DNA of 64,000 bases, from the NCBI RefSeq assembly GCF_003576645.1, contig NC_044916.1:10493793-10557792 (forward strand). The letters are read 5' to 3'. The stretch is from Ipomoea triloba. Lineage: Eukaryota; Streptophyta; Magnoliopsida; Solanales; Convolvulaceae. The notes beneath the pieces were generated by a model that saw nothing but the letters and a program-made list of their open reading frames with translations, made no database searches and was not told the DNA's origin. Position numbers and translations under genes: made by a program. Of this stretch, positions 33,940 to 44,437 are shown piece by piece (position 1 is the first letter of the stretch; each line of letters opens with the position of its first letter).

Positions 33940-34545
33940 GCTATGTTTGGTAATGTTCCTAAAATAAGCTAGTAACTTAAAATAAGAGATTATTTTTGAA
34001 CGCTACCTAAGGTAGCGTTTCAAAATAAGCTAGTAGTTTCCTAACTTTTTTTTCATCTTTAACCTTATTATTTTAAAAAAAAATGACATCATTACCCTTC
34101 CCAATTAAAATCTTTTTGGCTAAACTTTTTTGACTTTTTCTCTTCAATATATTTGGTTGTAATTTCAATTTGACATTTGTGTTTGAACAATTGAACATTG
34201 ATTTTTGTATGAACTAATCTTATGAATTATAAACATTTTTTATTTACTTTATATGTTTTCAAATATATGTTCTTACTTTATATTTTATTAAAATATATTG
34301 ATTTCACTATTTTATATTTTAATATATAAACAAACCTATTTAAATTTAAAACTATTTAAATTGTATGAAGATGTCCTTTTTAGTCTTTATACATTTTTCA
34401 GCTTATCAAAAAACTAATTTTATCAAGCACTTTTAAGTTTAACATCCTTCAGATTTCAGCTTCGAGCTTATAGCTTCTTAGTTTTCAGCTACTTTTAAGC
34501 TTTCAGCTATCTTTCCAGCTACGTTTGCCAAACATAGCCTAAGTT
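33940..34545. mobile_element. hAT-like MITE (CTATGTTTGGTAA ends)
   Basis: Left end GCTATGTTTGGTAATG, right end GTTTGCCAAACATAGCCT, with nested AAGCTA/TAGCTT motifs in both arms. About 600 bp, AT-rich and non-coding. A second copy lies at 60175-60775. Confidence 0.7.
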
Positions 34546-34876
34546 ATAAAGAAATTCTTTAAAATAAAAACTACTTTTGAGTATTCATCTATTTATGGTA
34601 GTGTTGAAGTATCAACTGTACGATCTCGTATTTGTTATAATTTGAATTTTGCCTCACTCAACTATTTTCCTGGATCCGCCCCTATTTGAAAGAATTTATT
34701 TTCCCATATTATTTGTGTCCATGGAATCTTTATATTTACGAAGCATGCCATGAACATTATAACAATCTAAAAATTACATTTCGCGATTGTTCAAAATCAA
34801 CCGACATCAAATAGATGGAATTAAATTTATATAACATTATTAGTTAAAGAGATACAAAATAACAAAAAAAGAAAAA

Positions 34877-35531
34877 TCATGGTATTATGCAATAGCAAAG
34901 AAGGGGAACTCCAGGGACACTTGGCAAACATATACCACCTTCTGGGAACCCATTGTTGATACAAAATTGATAACAGTTTTTGTACTTTGGATCAGAACAA
35001 GGTCCTTCGTATACCGCTGATTTAGCTTGGACTGTCATAACCATAAGTAACATAATTATTAATTATTATATTTTCCTAGTTTTGTATAAATGTATTAAAT
35101 TCTAAAAACTAAAAATCAACATTTTCGTCCTTCAATTGTTTCTCAATTGTCAATGTAGTCCCTATTTTTCAATTTTAACCGATTTAATCTTCGAATTGTT
35201 TAAAATTTTATCAATTAAACTCTTCCAGAGACCAAATTAACGAAATTTAAAAAATGTGAAAATCACCATTTTGATCCCTGAAAGGGTTTAATTGACAAAA
35301 TTGTAAACAATTCGAGAATTAAATTGATTGAAATTAAAAACTAAAGATTACATTAACTGTTGAAAAACAATTGATAAACCAAAATGATGATTTCTCCTTC
35401 TAAAATTGAATATAAAAAGATTAGATAAGAGAGCATAGAAATGAAGTTTTACCAAGATGGGAGAGCATAGCAAGCATGATGAAACCCACAAATAAGCAAG
35501 AAATGTAAATTTTTACCATCTTTGAATTCAT
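34877..35531 (-). CDS. DEFL2: secreted six-cysteine defensin-like peptide
   Basis: Two exons: exon 1 at 35453-35531 (79 nt) and exon 2 at 34877-35031 (155 nt), joined in phase 1 across a 421-nt GTAAAAC...CAG intron. The product is 77 aa with no stop. Residues 1-27 (MNSKMVKIYISCLFVGFIML and on to HLV) form a signal peptide. The mature part, from about QAKSAVYEGPC, has cysteines spaced C-x7-C-x3-C-x10-C-x10-C-x1-C. The CxxxC and CxC pair is the signature of the cysteine-stabilised alpha-beta (defensin/DEFL) fold with three disulfides. Probable role: extracellular peptide in defence or signalling; this is inferred from the family only. Start chosen because exon 1 is conserved from this ATG in DEFL1 and DEFL4. 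Confidence 0.85.
35105..35400. mobile_element. MITE inside the DEFL2 intron
   Basis: Counterpart of the DEFL1 intron MITE, at the same position, with inverted CATTTTCGTCC-type ends. It makes up most of the extra intron length compared with DEFL4. Confidence 0.6.
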
Positions 35532-35601
35532 GTTTCCTTAGTAGCAATTCTTTTCAGATGTATATCTGCTCTTGTTTCGATATGCAATTTGATCCGATGT
35601 C

Positions 35602-35615
35602 TATATATTTATAGT
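35602..35615 (-). promoter_or_regulatory. DEFL2 TATA box
   Basis: Minus-strand CACTATAAATATATAG about 75 bp upstream of the ATG, within a block (TTTATAGTGA, CATATG, AATTTTGGTAA, CATAGAATTGAAA on the plus strand) shared by all DEFL copies and amplified at 57 kb. Confidence 0.65.
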
Positions 35616-35739
35616 GATGACTCTCATATGCAATTTTGGTAATATTTGGTAAATTCACCATAGAATTGAAATTGAATAACAATATTATAAAAATTATAAA
35701 AAAAAAAAGTATATACCAATAAGTATAATTTTTTTTTGA

Positions 35740-35860
35740 GTATTACTGCCTCTGTTACAATGTAGTATCTGTTTATAGATACTACTTTCTCAACCTACTC
35801 GAGTCAACAGTTGCCTCCACTGAGGCTCGAACCCACTCCCATCATCCATTATTATTTATT
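35740..35860 (-). repeat. SINE-like sequence
   Basis: Minus-strand GTGGGTTCGAGCCTCAGTGG has a B-box-like GGTTCGAGCC of a tRNA-derived SINE. A near-identical block lies at 49797-49890. No clear A box or tail, so the class is tentative. Confidence 0.4.
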
Positions 35861-36075
35861 GGTTATAACAAATGATAATAGAAATCTCATTTATGAAATT
35901 TACGGAACTTATTGTAAAACTTCATAAGAATAGTTTGTATATTTAGAGGGGAAAAGTCTGTAAAGAAAGTTAAAAATTTTGAGGTTGGATTGCGTGATTT
36001 TAACTATTTATATTTGTAAGAAAAAATGTATAGAAATTCTATTTTATAGAGTGTAAAAAATGAAATAAATAAAAT

Positions 36076-36325
36076 AGTTTTTCCCAAAATGGTCCATTGA
36101 CTATCCTCAAAACGGTCCATCAACTATTTCTCAATGTTTATTAGGCTAACAATAGGTAAATGGACGAAAATACCCTCCATTTTAACACTGATTTGACGGA
36201 ATATGTAACGGAGGACCAAATTGGGTGAGTTTTTGAAAGTCGAGGGACCACATTAGGTGCAATTGAAAGTCGAAATGCAAAATTGAGAATGAGCAATAGT
36301 CGAGGGACCATTTTGGGAAAAAACT
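36076..36325. mobile_element. MULE-related MITE (AGTTTTTCCCAAAATGG ends)
   Basis: 250 bp; the left end AGTTTTTCCCAAAATGGTCC matches the complement of the right end over about 28 bp. The right half aligns with the end of the MULE at 3.66-3.84 kb. No 9-bp target duplication could be confirmed. Confidence 0.75.
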
Positions 36326-36475
36326 CTATTATTTCATATACTTTCCTATTCCTAATACAATTCTAGATTAAAATTACTAATGGTAATAATACAGTACATA
36401 TACTTCCCTGCAACGTAATATTGTAAAATATAGTAATACAATTCCTATTCATACTACAATTTTACATTAAAATTA

Positions 36476-36781
36476 GGGAAAATTGCATTTTTCATCCCTA
36501 AATTATAGAGTAATTGTAGAATTCATTCCTAAGTATTGGTCACACTCACTTTTCGTCCCTAAGTTATCATTGATGTTGCACTTTTCGTCCTTCTATTAAT
36601 AAAACATTAAGGATGAAATTTGCAATTATTATAGTATAACTCATGGACGAAAAGTGAGCACGAAAAGACGAAAAGTGCAACATCAATGATAACTTAGGGA
36701 CAAAAAAGTGAGCATGACTAATACTCAAGGACGAATTCTATAATTACTCTATAACTTAGGGACGAAAAGTGTAATTTTCCC
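36476..36781. mobile_element. MULE-type MITE (GGGAAAA ends), second copy
   Basis: Same family as 4351-4665. Flanks TTAAAATTA (36467-36475) and TTCAAATTA (36782-36790) match at 8 of 9 positions. Confidence 0.75.
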
Positions 36782-37043
36782 TTCAAATTACATGAGACGT
36801 TGACATAATATTGCATAAAATATATATCTATACTACTAATAAATACAAAATCATACTTTTGCAATACAATTATATAAGGAATAATGGAAAAGAATCAGTA
36901 AAAAAAATACTCTCATGTCCCTAATACAATTCTACTTATTATTTTACAAAATCTCCAAATAATAATATTGATTGGAATTACAATATAAATACTTTTCTAA
37001 CCGTAATACAATTGTACATGAAACATGCATCCTTATTTCAAAG

Positions 37044-37494
37044 GCAAAAACTTGTGTGAGACCGTCTCACCATGAGACGGGTCGTGTCGGGTCGGGTCAA
37101 GATGCAAATGTAACACTTATATGCACAAATGTCATACTTATATACTCAAATGTAATACTAATTAGGAATAAAAATTTTGTTACTTATTAGGGTAAATGTA
37201 ATACTTTTAAGGGAAAATACAATACTTTTACATTTCGATTTAAAAGTATTACATTTTTCCTCAAAAGTATTATATTTGCCCTTATAAGTGAGAGGCACTT
37301 GTCAACATTACTTATTATGAACAATGTATTACTTTTTCTCTTATAAGTAACAAAAATTGTATTTTTGATTAGTGTTATATTTGAGCATATAAATATGAGA
37401 TTTGCACATATAAGTATGACATTTGCATGGTGCTTTGACTCAACCCGACCCGTCTCACGAATAAAGATCCGTGAGACGGTCTTACACAAGTGTG
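37044..37494. mobile_element. MITE with GTGTGAGACCGTCTCAC ends
   Basis: Left CTTGTGTGAGACCGTCTCAC and right GTGAGACGGTCTTACACAAG form inverted ends. Inside, AAATGTAATACTTTTAAG-type words are arranged as an imperfect palindrome. Related copies or parts: 22631, 41372, 44497. Confidence 0.8.
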
Positions 37495-37894
37495 ACCCTA
37501 TTCCAAATTATAATATTGAAATTGCAATAATTTAGAAAAAAGTTACAGTATAAATATTTTCTTATTCGTAGTACAATTCTACTTATTATTTATTTATTTT
37601 ACAGAATCTCCAAATAATAATATTGACTGAAATTACACTATAAATACTATCCTAACCTTAATAAAATTGTACATGAAACAGGTCTCCTTATTTATGTAAA
37701 TAATAATATTGAAATTGCACTATAAATACTCTCTTAATTGTGAACAATTCTTCCATCGATTATTTTCTATTTTTCTCTGATATTTTTGTATTTCTCCTTA
37801 TCGTTGACTAATGGAGTATGTTTTCATCTCCTTTCTCCGACCTATCCCCCAAGACGAGGAAAAACTCTATAAGGCTCTGCTTGATGCGTTGTTA

Positions 37895-38175
37895 TTTGTC
37901 TAGGGAATATCAATGCTCTACAGGACAATGTTGAACAATTTAGTTCTCATTAAACATGTTTCTTCCTCTTGCAATAATATTGTTTCCACCTTGCTTTTCT
38001 TAATAGTTAGTTTTATCCAGGGCATAGCACCACTGGAAGCTACATCTTCGTCAAGTCCAGAAGATATTTTGGTTGATGAAAGCACTTCCAACAATAGTCT
38101 TTAAAAAAATAAATGTGGACTATTCATCATCTTCAAAGGGTTTGAAGAAGCCTAAGATCGAACCCAATACATGAG
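37895..38175 (+). pseudogene. Helitron-associated RPA-like remnant (tentative)
   Basis: A decayed frame reads EATSSSSPEDILVDESTSNN, then after a break VDYSSSSKGLKKPKIEPN and a stop. The Ser-rich stretch followed by KKxKIE resembles the C-terminus of replication protein A-like proteins carried by some plant Helitrons. No OB-fold is visible. The position inside a Helitron supports the idea, but sequence evidence is thin. The related stretch in Helitron 1 (6010-6230) is more decayed. Confidence 0.35.
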
Positions 38176-38885
38176 AACCTTGGCCGATTGGTTTTTGATT
38201 GACGACAAACAATATATATTTGTGTTCCGACAATTAAATTTCCTATTTCCAAACCATTACTGTGATTCTGTTTTTCTTTGTTTAAGTGGACTAAATGATT
38301 AGTAGATGGTTTATTATGTTATGCTTTAAATTTTGGCATTGTTGTTAGCTTATATACGCTAGCAAACAGTTTATTTCGTCACTCTTTTTGGTTTTCCTTG
38401 CCTATTTCTGTGTTATAAATCTGCAGGTTAAATGAAAATATTGTTCGCAAGCTAGAAAAACATTACACATGTATGTCCATTAAAACAATATAGATGTGAA
38501 AAACTTCAATCTTCATACATGAAATTAAATATTTAATATAAATAAAATTAATATATAAATATAAGCAAACTAACAAACCCTTCAATTTTAAAATTACAGT
38601 ATATATACTTTCTTATTCGTAATATAATTCTACTTATTATTTTACAAAATCTCCAAATAATAATATTGGTTGAAATTAAACTATAAATACTTTCCTAACC
38701 TTAATACAATTGTACATGAAACATATGCCTCCTTATTTCTACAAATAATAATATTAAAATTGCAGTACATATATTTTCTATCCGTAATACAATTCTACTT
38801 ATTATTTTACAGAATCTCCAAATAATAATACTGATTAAAATTACACTATAAAATACTTTTCTAACCTTAATACAATTGTTCATGA

Positions 38886-39183
38886 TTTGGTAATTTTGCT
38901 ATAGTCAAGGGACCAAATTGGTAATTTTGCTATAGTCAAGGGACCATTTCAGTGAAAAATTAATTACCAATTTGATTCCTGGACTATAGCAAAATTACCA
39001 ATTTGGTCCTTTGACTAAAGTAAAATTACCAATTTGGTCCCGATTTTAACGGCAAAATAAACGGAGGACCAAATTGGTTAAAATTTCTAAAGTCGAAGGA
39101 CTTAATTGAGCACGAAAAATTGTCGAGGACCAAATTGGTAATTTCGCAATAGTTGAAGGACCATTTCGGTAATAAACTCATAT
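38886..39183. mobile_element. MITE-like repeat with GGTAATTTTGCTATAGTC
   Basis: Left part repeats TTTGGTAATTTTGCTATAGT in direct orientation twice; the middle has it inverted (GGACTATAGCAAAATTACC); the right end carries TTGGTAATTTCGCAATAGTT. This is an inverted-repeat element with rearranged left arm. No target duplication identified. Confidence 0.5.
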
Positions 39184-39226
39184 AATAATTATTATGGTCA
39201 ATAATAGCTCAATAAATGTGACAAGT

Positions 39227-39234
<8 letters not shown>

Positions 39235-39257
<23 letters not shown>

Positions 39258-40503
39258 ATCGCGTTCAGGTGCGTACGGGCCGTCTAGGAGATAACAGAGG
39301 ATGAATCGCAGTGCGCCATGTATCCGGAATGTAGTTGCACTTAACGTTATAACTAGGTGCACGTAATGTTATAACTAGGTGCACCAAGATGCATAAATGT
39401 TAACAAGGTAAATTACTTGCACTTGTGCAAGTGAATATAGGTGCACAAGTGCAAGTAAAATGTATTACAGGTGCAAGTAAATTGTACAGTGAGCAATATA
39501 CCACCCCAACTCATCATCCCATAATACAGGCCGATATTCTTAAAGTTTATGTTGATGCTGCTGTATTTCCAAATACTGGACGTGCATATTATGGTGTGGT
39601 TGTAATGGATAGTTCTGGTGGATTTGTTACAGCAAGGAATGATCCGGTGCGATGTTTGAATGATGCTCATCTAGCTGAGGCGCTAGCCATTAAAGAAGCT
39701 CTTTCATGGGTTATCAGTAGAGGTTTTTGCAGAATTGCGGTTCTATCTGATTGTCAGTCTGTGTGCAACTTGATTAATAGTTCCTCAGTGGATTATTCCT
39801 ATGTCGGCTGCGTGGTTAGAGATTGCAAATATTTGCAAAGACACTTTGAAGTAGTGTCCTTCAATTTTATTCATGGATCAATGAATCAGTTAGCTCACGC
39901 ATTAGCAAGAGCAACTCATTCTCAATCTGGTCCTTGTTGTTGGTTTTTAGATATTCCTTCGTGCATTCGTCATTTGATTTAATGAAAGTTGGTATTTTGT
40001 TTTCAAAAAAAATTGTACACTGAGCATCAATACTAAGTACACCTAATGTTATAACTAGGTGCACCTAGGTTGCACCTACGTGCATGAATGTTAACAAGGT
40101 AAATTACTTGCACTTGTAAGTGAAAATAGGTGTACAAGTGCAAGTAAATTGTATTGCAGATGCAAGTAAAAGTGTATTACAGGTGCAAGTGAATTGTACA
40201 CTGAGCATCAATACTAAGTACACCTAATGTTAGGTGCACCTAGGTTGCACCTAGGTGCATGAATATTAACAAGGTAAATTACTTGCACTTGTAAGTGAAA
40301 ATAGGTGCGAAATTAGGTGCACTTGTACGTGAAACTAGATGCACCTATAACACAATTACTTGCACCAAAGTTTGAGTTATTTACGAAAATACCACCGCGT
40401 CGTTTTTTTTTTTAAATTACATCTGATTCGTTGATCTGGACACGTGGACGGCTGTGAAGCGTTCTCATTTCCTTCTTGGGCGGCAGTTCGCATGGGAGCG
40501 CGC

Positions 40504-40538
<35 letters not shown>

Positions 40539-40540
40539 AA
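39235..40540. mobile_element. TIR element with GTGCACC/TTGCACTT repeats, split by a LINE
   Basis: Same superfamily as 19607-20240: the right arm has the T run, CGGTGGTATTTTCGTAAAT (as complement) and CGTCCACGTGTCCAGATC. The interior is a series of GTGCACCTAGG, TTACTTGCACTTGTAAGTG and GTATTACAGGTGCAAGTAAA. Bounded by (GT)n at 39235-39257 and (TA)n at 40508-40535. The LINE insertion is at 39496-40009. Confidence 0.7.
39496..40009 (+). mobile_element. 5'-truncated LINE with RNase H-like domain
   Basis: The end of an L1-type plant LINE. The open frame (to TAA at 39980-39982) reads DILKVYVDAAVFPNTGRAYY, HLAEALAIKEALSWVISRGF, VLSDCQSVCNLIN and NFIHGSMNQLAHALARATH: the RNase H-like fold found at the C-terminus of such LINEs, with the D, E and D residues present. 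It ends in a short A run (40003-40012). Target duplication AAATTGTACA(G/C)TGAGCA at 39479-39495 and 40010-40026. All upstream domains are missing. Confidence 0.85.
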
Positions 40541-40644
40541 TTAAGAAATTAATTGTGCAGGTATTAGTATAATTAATTAATAATTATTATGGTAATTAAG
40601 CTAATAATTATCATAATAATAGTATAATTACAATTAAACATGAG

Positions 40645-40738
40645 TGCCAAAGACCTTGTGATCAAGTGGCATGAAGTGACTCTCCCAAATGAGAAGTCAT
40701 GGAGTTCAAGTCTCAGTGGGGCACTGCACAAATATTAA
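40645..40738 (+). repeat. SINE-like sequence
   Basis: GACCTTGTGATCAAGTGGCA resembles a tRNA A box (TGGCNNAGTGG) and GGAGTTCAAGTCTC a B box, about 45 nt apart. Related blocks lie at 50684 and 61143. No poly-A or T tail is clear. Confidence 0.45.
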
Positions 40739-41473
40739 AATAATTATTATTGTAATTAAGCTAAACATGGGTCGTTAGATTTATTTTTAGTAATAATTAA
40801 ATTATTCTATCATTTTCTTCCCATATTTATTTTATTATAATATATCATTTTCTTCCCATATTTATTTTATTATAATGTAATTACATAAATCATATTACAT
40901 ATAGACATTTAAAGATAATTGCAGACAAACGAGTCATATATTATTCAATTAATTGATTGATACTTTTGCATTAATCTTATAATCAAATAAATGTACACTT
41001 TCAAATACTAGAATTTTTTATAATTTAATCTTTAATTTTATTATCTGAATATATAACAAAAAATTATCCCTGCATCACACGGGTAATTGGATAATTATTT
41101 GCTCGAAGTCAAGTAAGGATAACATCAGAAAACATAATCGATCCAATCCATTTCATCAATTTCACTATATAATATTCATTGTTATAATTTATATAATTAA
41201 ATATTGATCCAAATATTGTTAAAATATTATAACAAATTCATTCCGTGCAACGCACGGTTAAAAATACTAGTAGTAATAATAATAACAGTAACAATAACAA
41301 TAACAATAACAATAATAATAATAATAAGTGGTAGTGGTTGTATGTGTACTGGTGGTGTTAATAATAATTTAAAGGGTCACACTTGTGTGAGATTGTCTCA
41401 CAGATCCTTATCCGTGAGACAGGGCGTGTCGGATCAATATGCAAATGTAATACTTATATTAGCATATTTAATA

Positions 41474-41732
41474 CTACCTCCGTCCCATTTTGGTTGTCTG
41501 GTTCATTTAACGAGACTTGACTGAAGTTATTGTTAATCCAATTTTACATAATATTAAGTTCAACATTAATATATAAAATTTATATATTTAGAAAGTACAT
41601 TAAAAATACTATTAAACACAAAAAAATTAAATTTTAAAATAATAAAAAATTACTAAAGAAAATAAGTAATGAAGAAAGAGTTGGTTTGACCAATGAATAG
41701 TAAATAAGACAGGTAAAATGGGACAGAGGGAG
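41474..41732. mobile_element. Stowaway-type MITE
   Basis: 259 bp with ends CTACCTCCGTCCCATTTTGG and the complement of CTCCCTCTGTCCCATTTTAC, flanked by TA on both sides. Unit B at about 44592 has the same flanks with no insert, confirming a TA target. Confidence 0.9.
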
Positions 41733-41994
41733 TACTAGTTAAGGATAAAGTGTTTGTTACTTATAAAGAGAAAACGTAACTCTTTTGATGACAAATGTAA
41801 TTCTTTTACATTTTGATGTAAAAGTATTAATTTTTTCATTAAATGTATTATATTTTCCCTTATGAGTAATAAATTACTTATGTGGTATTATTTTGTTTCT
41901 ACTTTCCGCATTGAAAATTTTCGAGAAAGCTTCATTTACAATCCGCCTTTGCGGCTAATAATTGCAAATTTTGGTTATTTTGGTCTGGGGTAAT

Positions 41995-42162
41995 ATTTGT
42001 GTGAAACCGTCTTACAGGTCTCAATTTATGAGACGGGTAGAATATTTGAATAATATGGGTCAAATCTTTGATTAATGGATCAAATCTTTGACATCATTAA
42101 TCAACAATCCAACCCGTCTCACAAATTGAAACTCGTGAGACGGTCTCACACAAATTTTTGCC
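41995..42162. mobile_element. Short MITE, GTGTGAAACCGTCTTAC ends
   Basis: Ends ATTTGTGTGAAACCGTCTTA and GAGACGGTCTCACACAAATT are inverted; interior carries a direct GATCAAATCTTTGA repeat. The unit B counterpart lies at about 44845-45015. Confidence 0.75.
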
Positions 42163-43395
42163 TTTGATCAGATATCTTCATTATTGGTATTATGCGTGAT
42201 TCGGACCAGTTTGTTTGCTGCGATATTAAGTATGTGCCTTGGTTACTAGTAAATTGGTTATGAACAAAATAATAGCACATAAGAGAGTGAATATTAATGA
42301 GTAATTTTTAAATTAGGGGTATATTTGAGTGGAAGGGACTCATTCATCATTAACAAAAAAATATTAAAGCTAAGGATCAATCATTAACTTTGGGTATGGA
42401 GTAATTTTAAATTTCCAGGCCAATTGTCTCATTCTTAGTGGAGGTGCCTGAAACCCGGGGTTATACCATAATAATAATGATGATGAGTAATTTTTTTGTA
42501 GAGGAATTTGGTAAATTTATAAAGACTAATGCTTCATATCAACTCGCTGAAATAATTTAAAACAAAAATGTCAACAATGATGTTGTTTAAGAGATTAAAC
42601 CACTAGATGTGAAAATAACTATATATCGACATAACTAATCAACTAGTGTATAATACTTACACTTCCAAATTGCAAATATAAATTTATAAAATAATAAAGA
42701 GTTGAAAATCAATAGTCCCACACCGATTCTTAACGACTTTTATTTGAAAGCAAAATGTTAAAATTAAAATTATTGTTTATAAAATGAATTAAATTTAAAA
42801 TTTTATATTACAAATGAAATAAATTAGTTTTCATTCATTTGATACAAATTTCAAGTAAAACAATTTTATTTATATAACAATGTTGCTTACATACTTTAAT
42901 TTTGTTTAAATGTCTTTTACTATACAGTCTTTTTTGTTTTGTAATCTTTTTCACGGATATCTCTTCCATATAGGAAAGTTTTTGAATTTCTGTGGCTCCG
43001 TTCTTGACCCTAATTTAACCGTTTGATACATAAACATTGAAAATTTGATCGAAAAGAAAATTGAATTATGTCAAGGATTTTGAACGATTTTGCCATAATC
43101 ATGCTCAATTAATTTGGAGAGAGAAGTGAAAATTGAATTACAACTTTGGTAATCGAAGAAAATTGGAGGAAAGTTATAAAATTAATGGAGGAAGGAAGAA
43201 TCTTATCATCTTCAATTGTGGGGAAATATTTGTGTCCATTGAATCTTTAAATTTATGGAGCATGTATGAACATTATAACAATCTAAAAATTCTATTGTTA
43301 AAAATAACAAGACATCAAATAGATCAAATGAAGTTCATATTATATTATTAATTATTGAAGCAATACAAAAGAAAATAATAATACCAATAATAAAA

Positions 43396-43892
43396 TCATG
43401 GTACAACGCAATAACAAACAATTGGAGCTCCAGGGGCACCTCGCATGCATCTACCACCAGCTGGGAACCCATCGCCAATGCAAAATTGAAAACAATTTTT
43501 ATATTTTGGATCAGAACAAGGCCCTTGGTATACCAATTTCGGTTCAGCCTGGGCTGTCATAACAATAAGCAAAATAATTATTATTAGTTATATTTCTAGT
43601 CTGGTTAAAAATGCATCAAATTCTCACTACTGAAAATCTTGCTATTTCCGTCCAACAACAATATTGGTCCGTAATTTGTAAAAAATCACAACTTTTCGTC
43701 ACAAATACGAACAGACAGAAAGTTGGACGGAAATTCCGACCCACACCGGTTATATTTTCTAGTTTTGTTAAAAATGTATCAAATTGGATCTAAAAACGAA
43801 GAATATAAAAAAGTTAGAATGAAAAAGAGATTTTACCGGTATTTGAGAGCAAAGCAAGAAATAATGTAAAGTTTCACCATCTTTGAATTCAT
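43396..43892 (-). pseudogene. DEFL3: defensin-like, signal-peptide exon broken
   Basis: Exon 2 (43396-43553) is open and identical in protein to DEFL4 (LVYQGPCSDPKYKNCFQFCI, GGRCMRGAPGAPIVCYC). Exon 1 (43837-43892) is 56 nt instead of 79 nt: 26 nt between two GCAAG repeats are lost and 3 nt gained, which removes most of the hydrophobic core and shifts the phase of the splice junction. Normal splicing would then hit a stop soon after the junction. The TATA-bearing upstream block is kept. Confidence 0.85.
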
Positions 43893-44360
43893 ATTTCCTT
43901 AGTATCAATTCTCCTCTATAATATATCTCTCAGCTCTTGTTTTGATATACACTTCGCTTTGATGTGATGTATATATTTATAGTGACTCTAATATGTAATT
44001 TTGGTAAATTTACCATAGAATTCAAATCGTATTAACACGTAACATTAAAAAAGCAGATATCAATAAATGTAATTAATACGTAATTTTGTATCATTAATGT
44101 CTAAGAATTATATATGGTATTAAATTATTTATTCTGACCTAAGAATTATATATGCTCGAAGTCAAGGAAGGATAACATCAGAAAACATAATCGATTCGAT
44201 CCATTTCATCAATTTCACTGTATAATATTCGTTGTTTTTTTTTTTTTTGAAAACTAATATTCGTTGTTATAATTTATATAATTGAATATCGATCGAAATA
44301 TTTTTAAAATATTATAACAAATTCATTTCGTGCAACGCACGGTTGGAAATACTAGTAGTA

Positions 44361-44364
44361 GTAG

Positions 44365-44431
<67 letters not shown>

Positions 44432-44437
44432 TAATAA
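44361..44437. repeat. (TAG)n(TAA)n microsatellite
   Basis: Trinucleotide tract immediately after the Helitron CTAG, expanded relative to unit A (41275-41325). Confidence 0.9.

Larger units (their letters stand above)
34547..35690. repeat. DEFL2 segment (duplicate of 10526-11650)
   Basis: Carries DEFL2 with its intron MITE, downstream flank and promoter block in the same order as the DEFL1 segment 24 kb away. Confidence 0.8.
36930..38885 (+). repeat. Four dispersed direct repeats of about 110 bp
   Basis: The word series ATTCTACTTATTATTTTACA, AATCTCCAAATAATAATA, TTGAAATTACACTATAAATA, CCTAACCTTAATACAATTGT recurs at about 36940, 37567, 38618 and 38797. It also resembles the Helitron 1 terminal segment (ATACAATTCCTATTCGTAAT). 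Confidence 0.7.
36837..41270 (+). mobile_element. Helitron 2, heavily nested
   Basis: 5' end TCTATACTACTAATAAATAC at 36837. 3' end hairpin CCGTGC-AAC-GCACGG at 41243-41257, then CTAG at 41267-41270. Contains a decayed RPA-like tail, several copies of a Helitron-internal repeat, MITEs and a TIR element with a LINE inside. Assignment of the two ends to one element is inferred. Confidence 0.55.
41101..44154. repeat. Tandem duplication, unit A
   Basis: Starts GCTCGAAGTCAAGTAAGG with a Helitron 3' end and runs through DEFL3 to about 44154. Unit B repeats it from 44155. Differences between units are mainly transposon insertions. Unit A carries a Stowaway MITE that B lacks, and lacks the Pack-MULE and Harbinger MITE of B. 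Confidence 0.85.

Noticed and set aside
39413..39670. Minus-strand frame across the LINE start
   Set aside because: Antisense to the RNase H-like frame and crosses the insertion boundary.
43133..43351. 72-codon plus-strand frame shared with 48791-48988
   Set aside because: Shared only because the region is tandemly duplicated; it lies in the 3' flank of the DEFL genes, antisense, with no domain.
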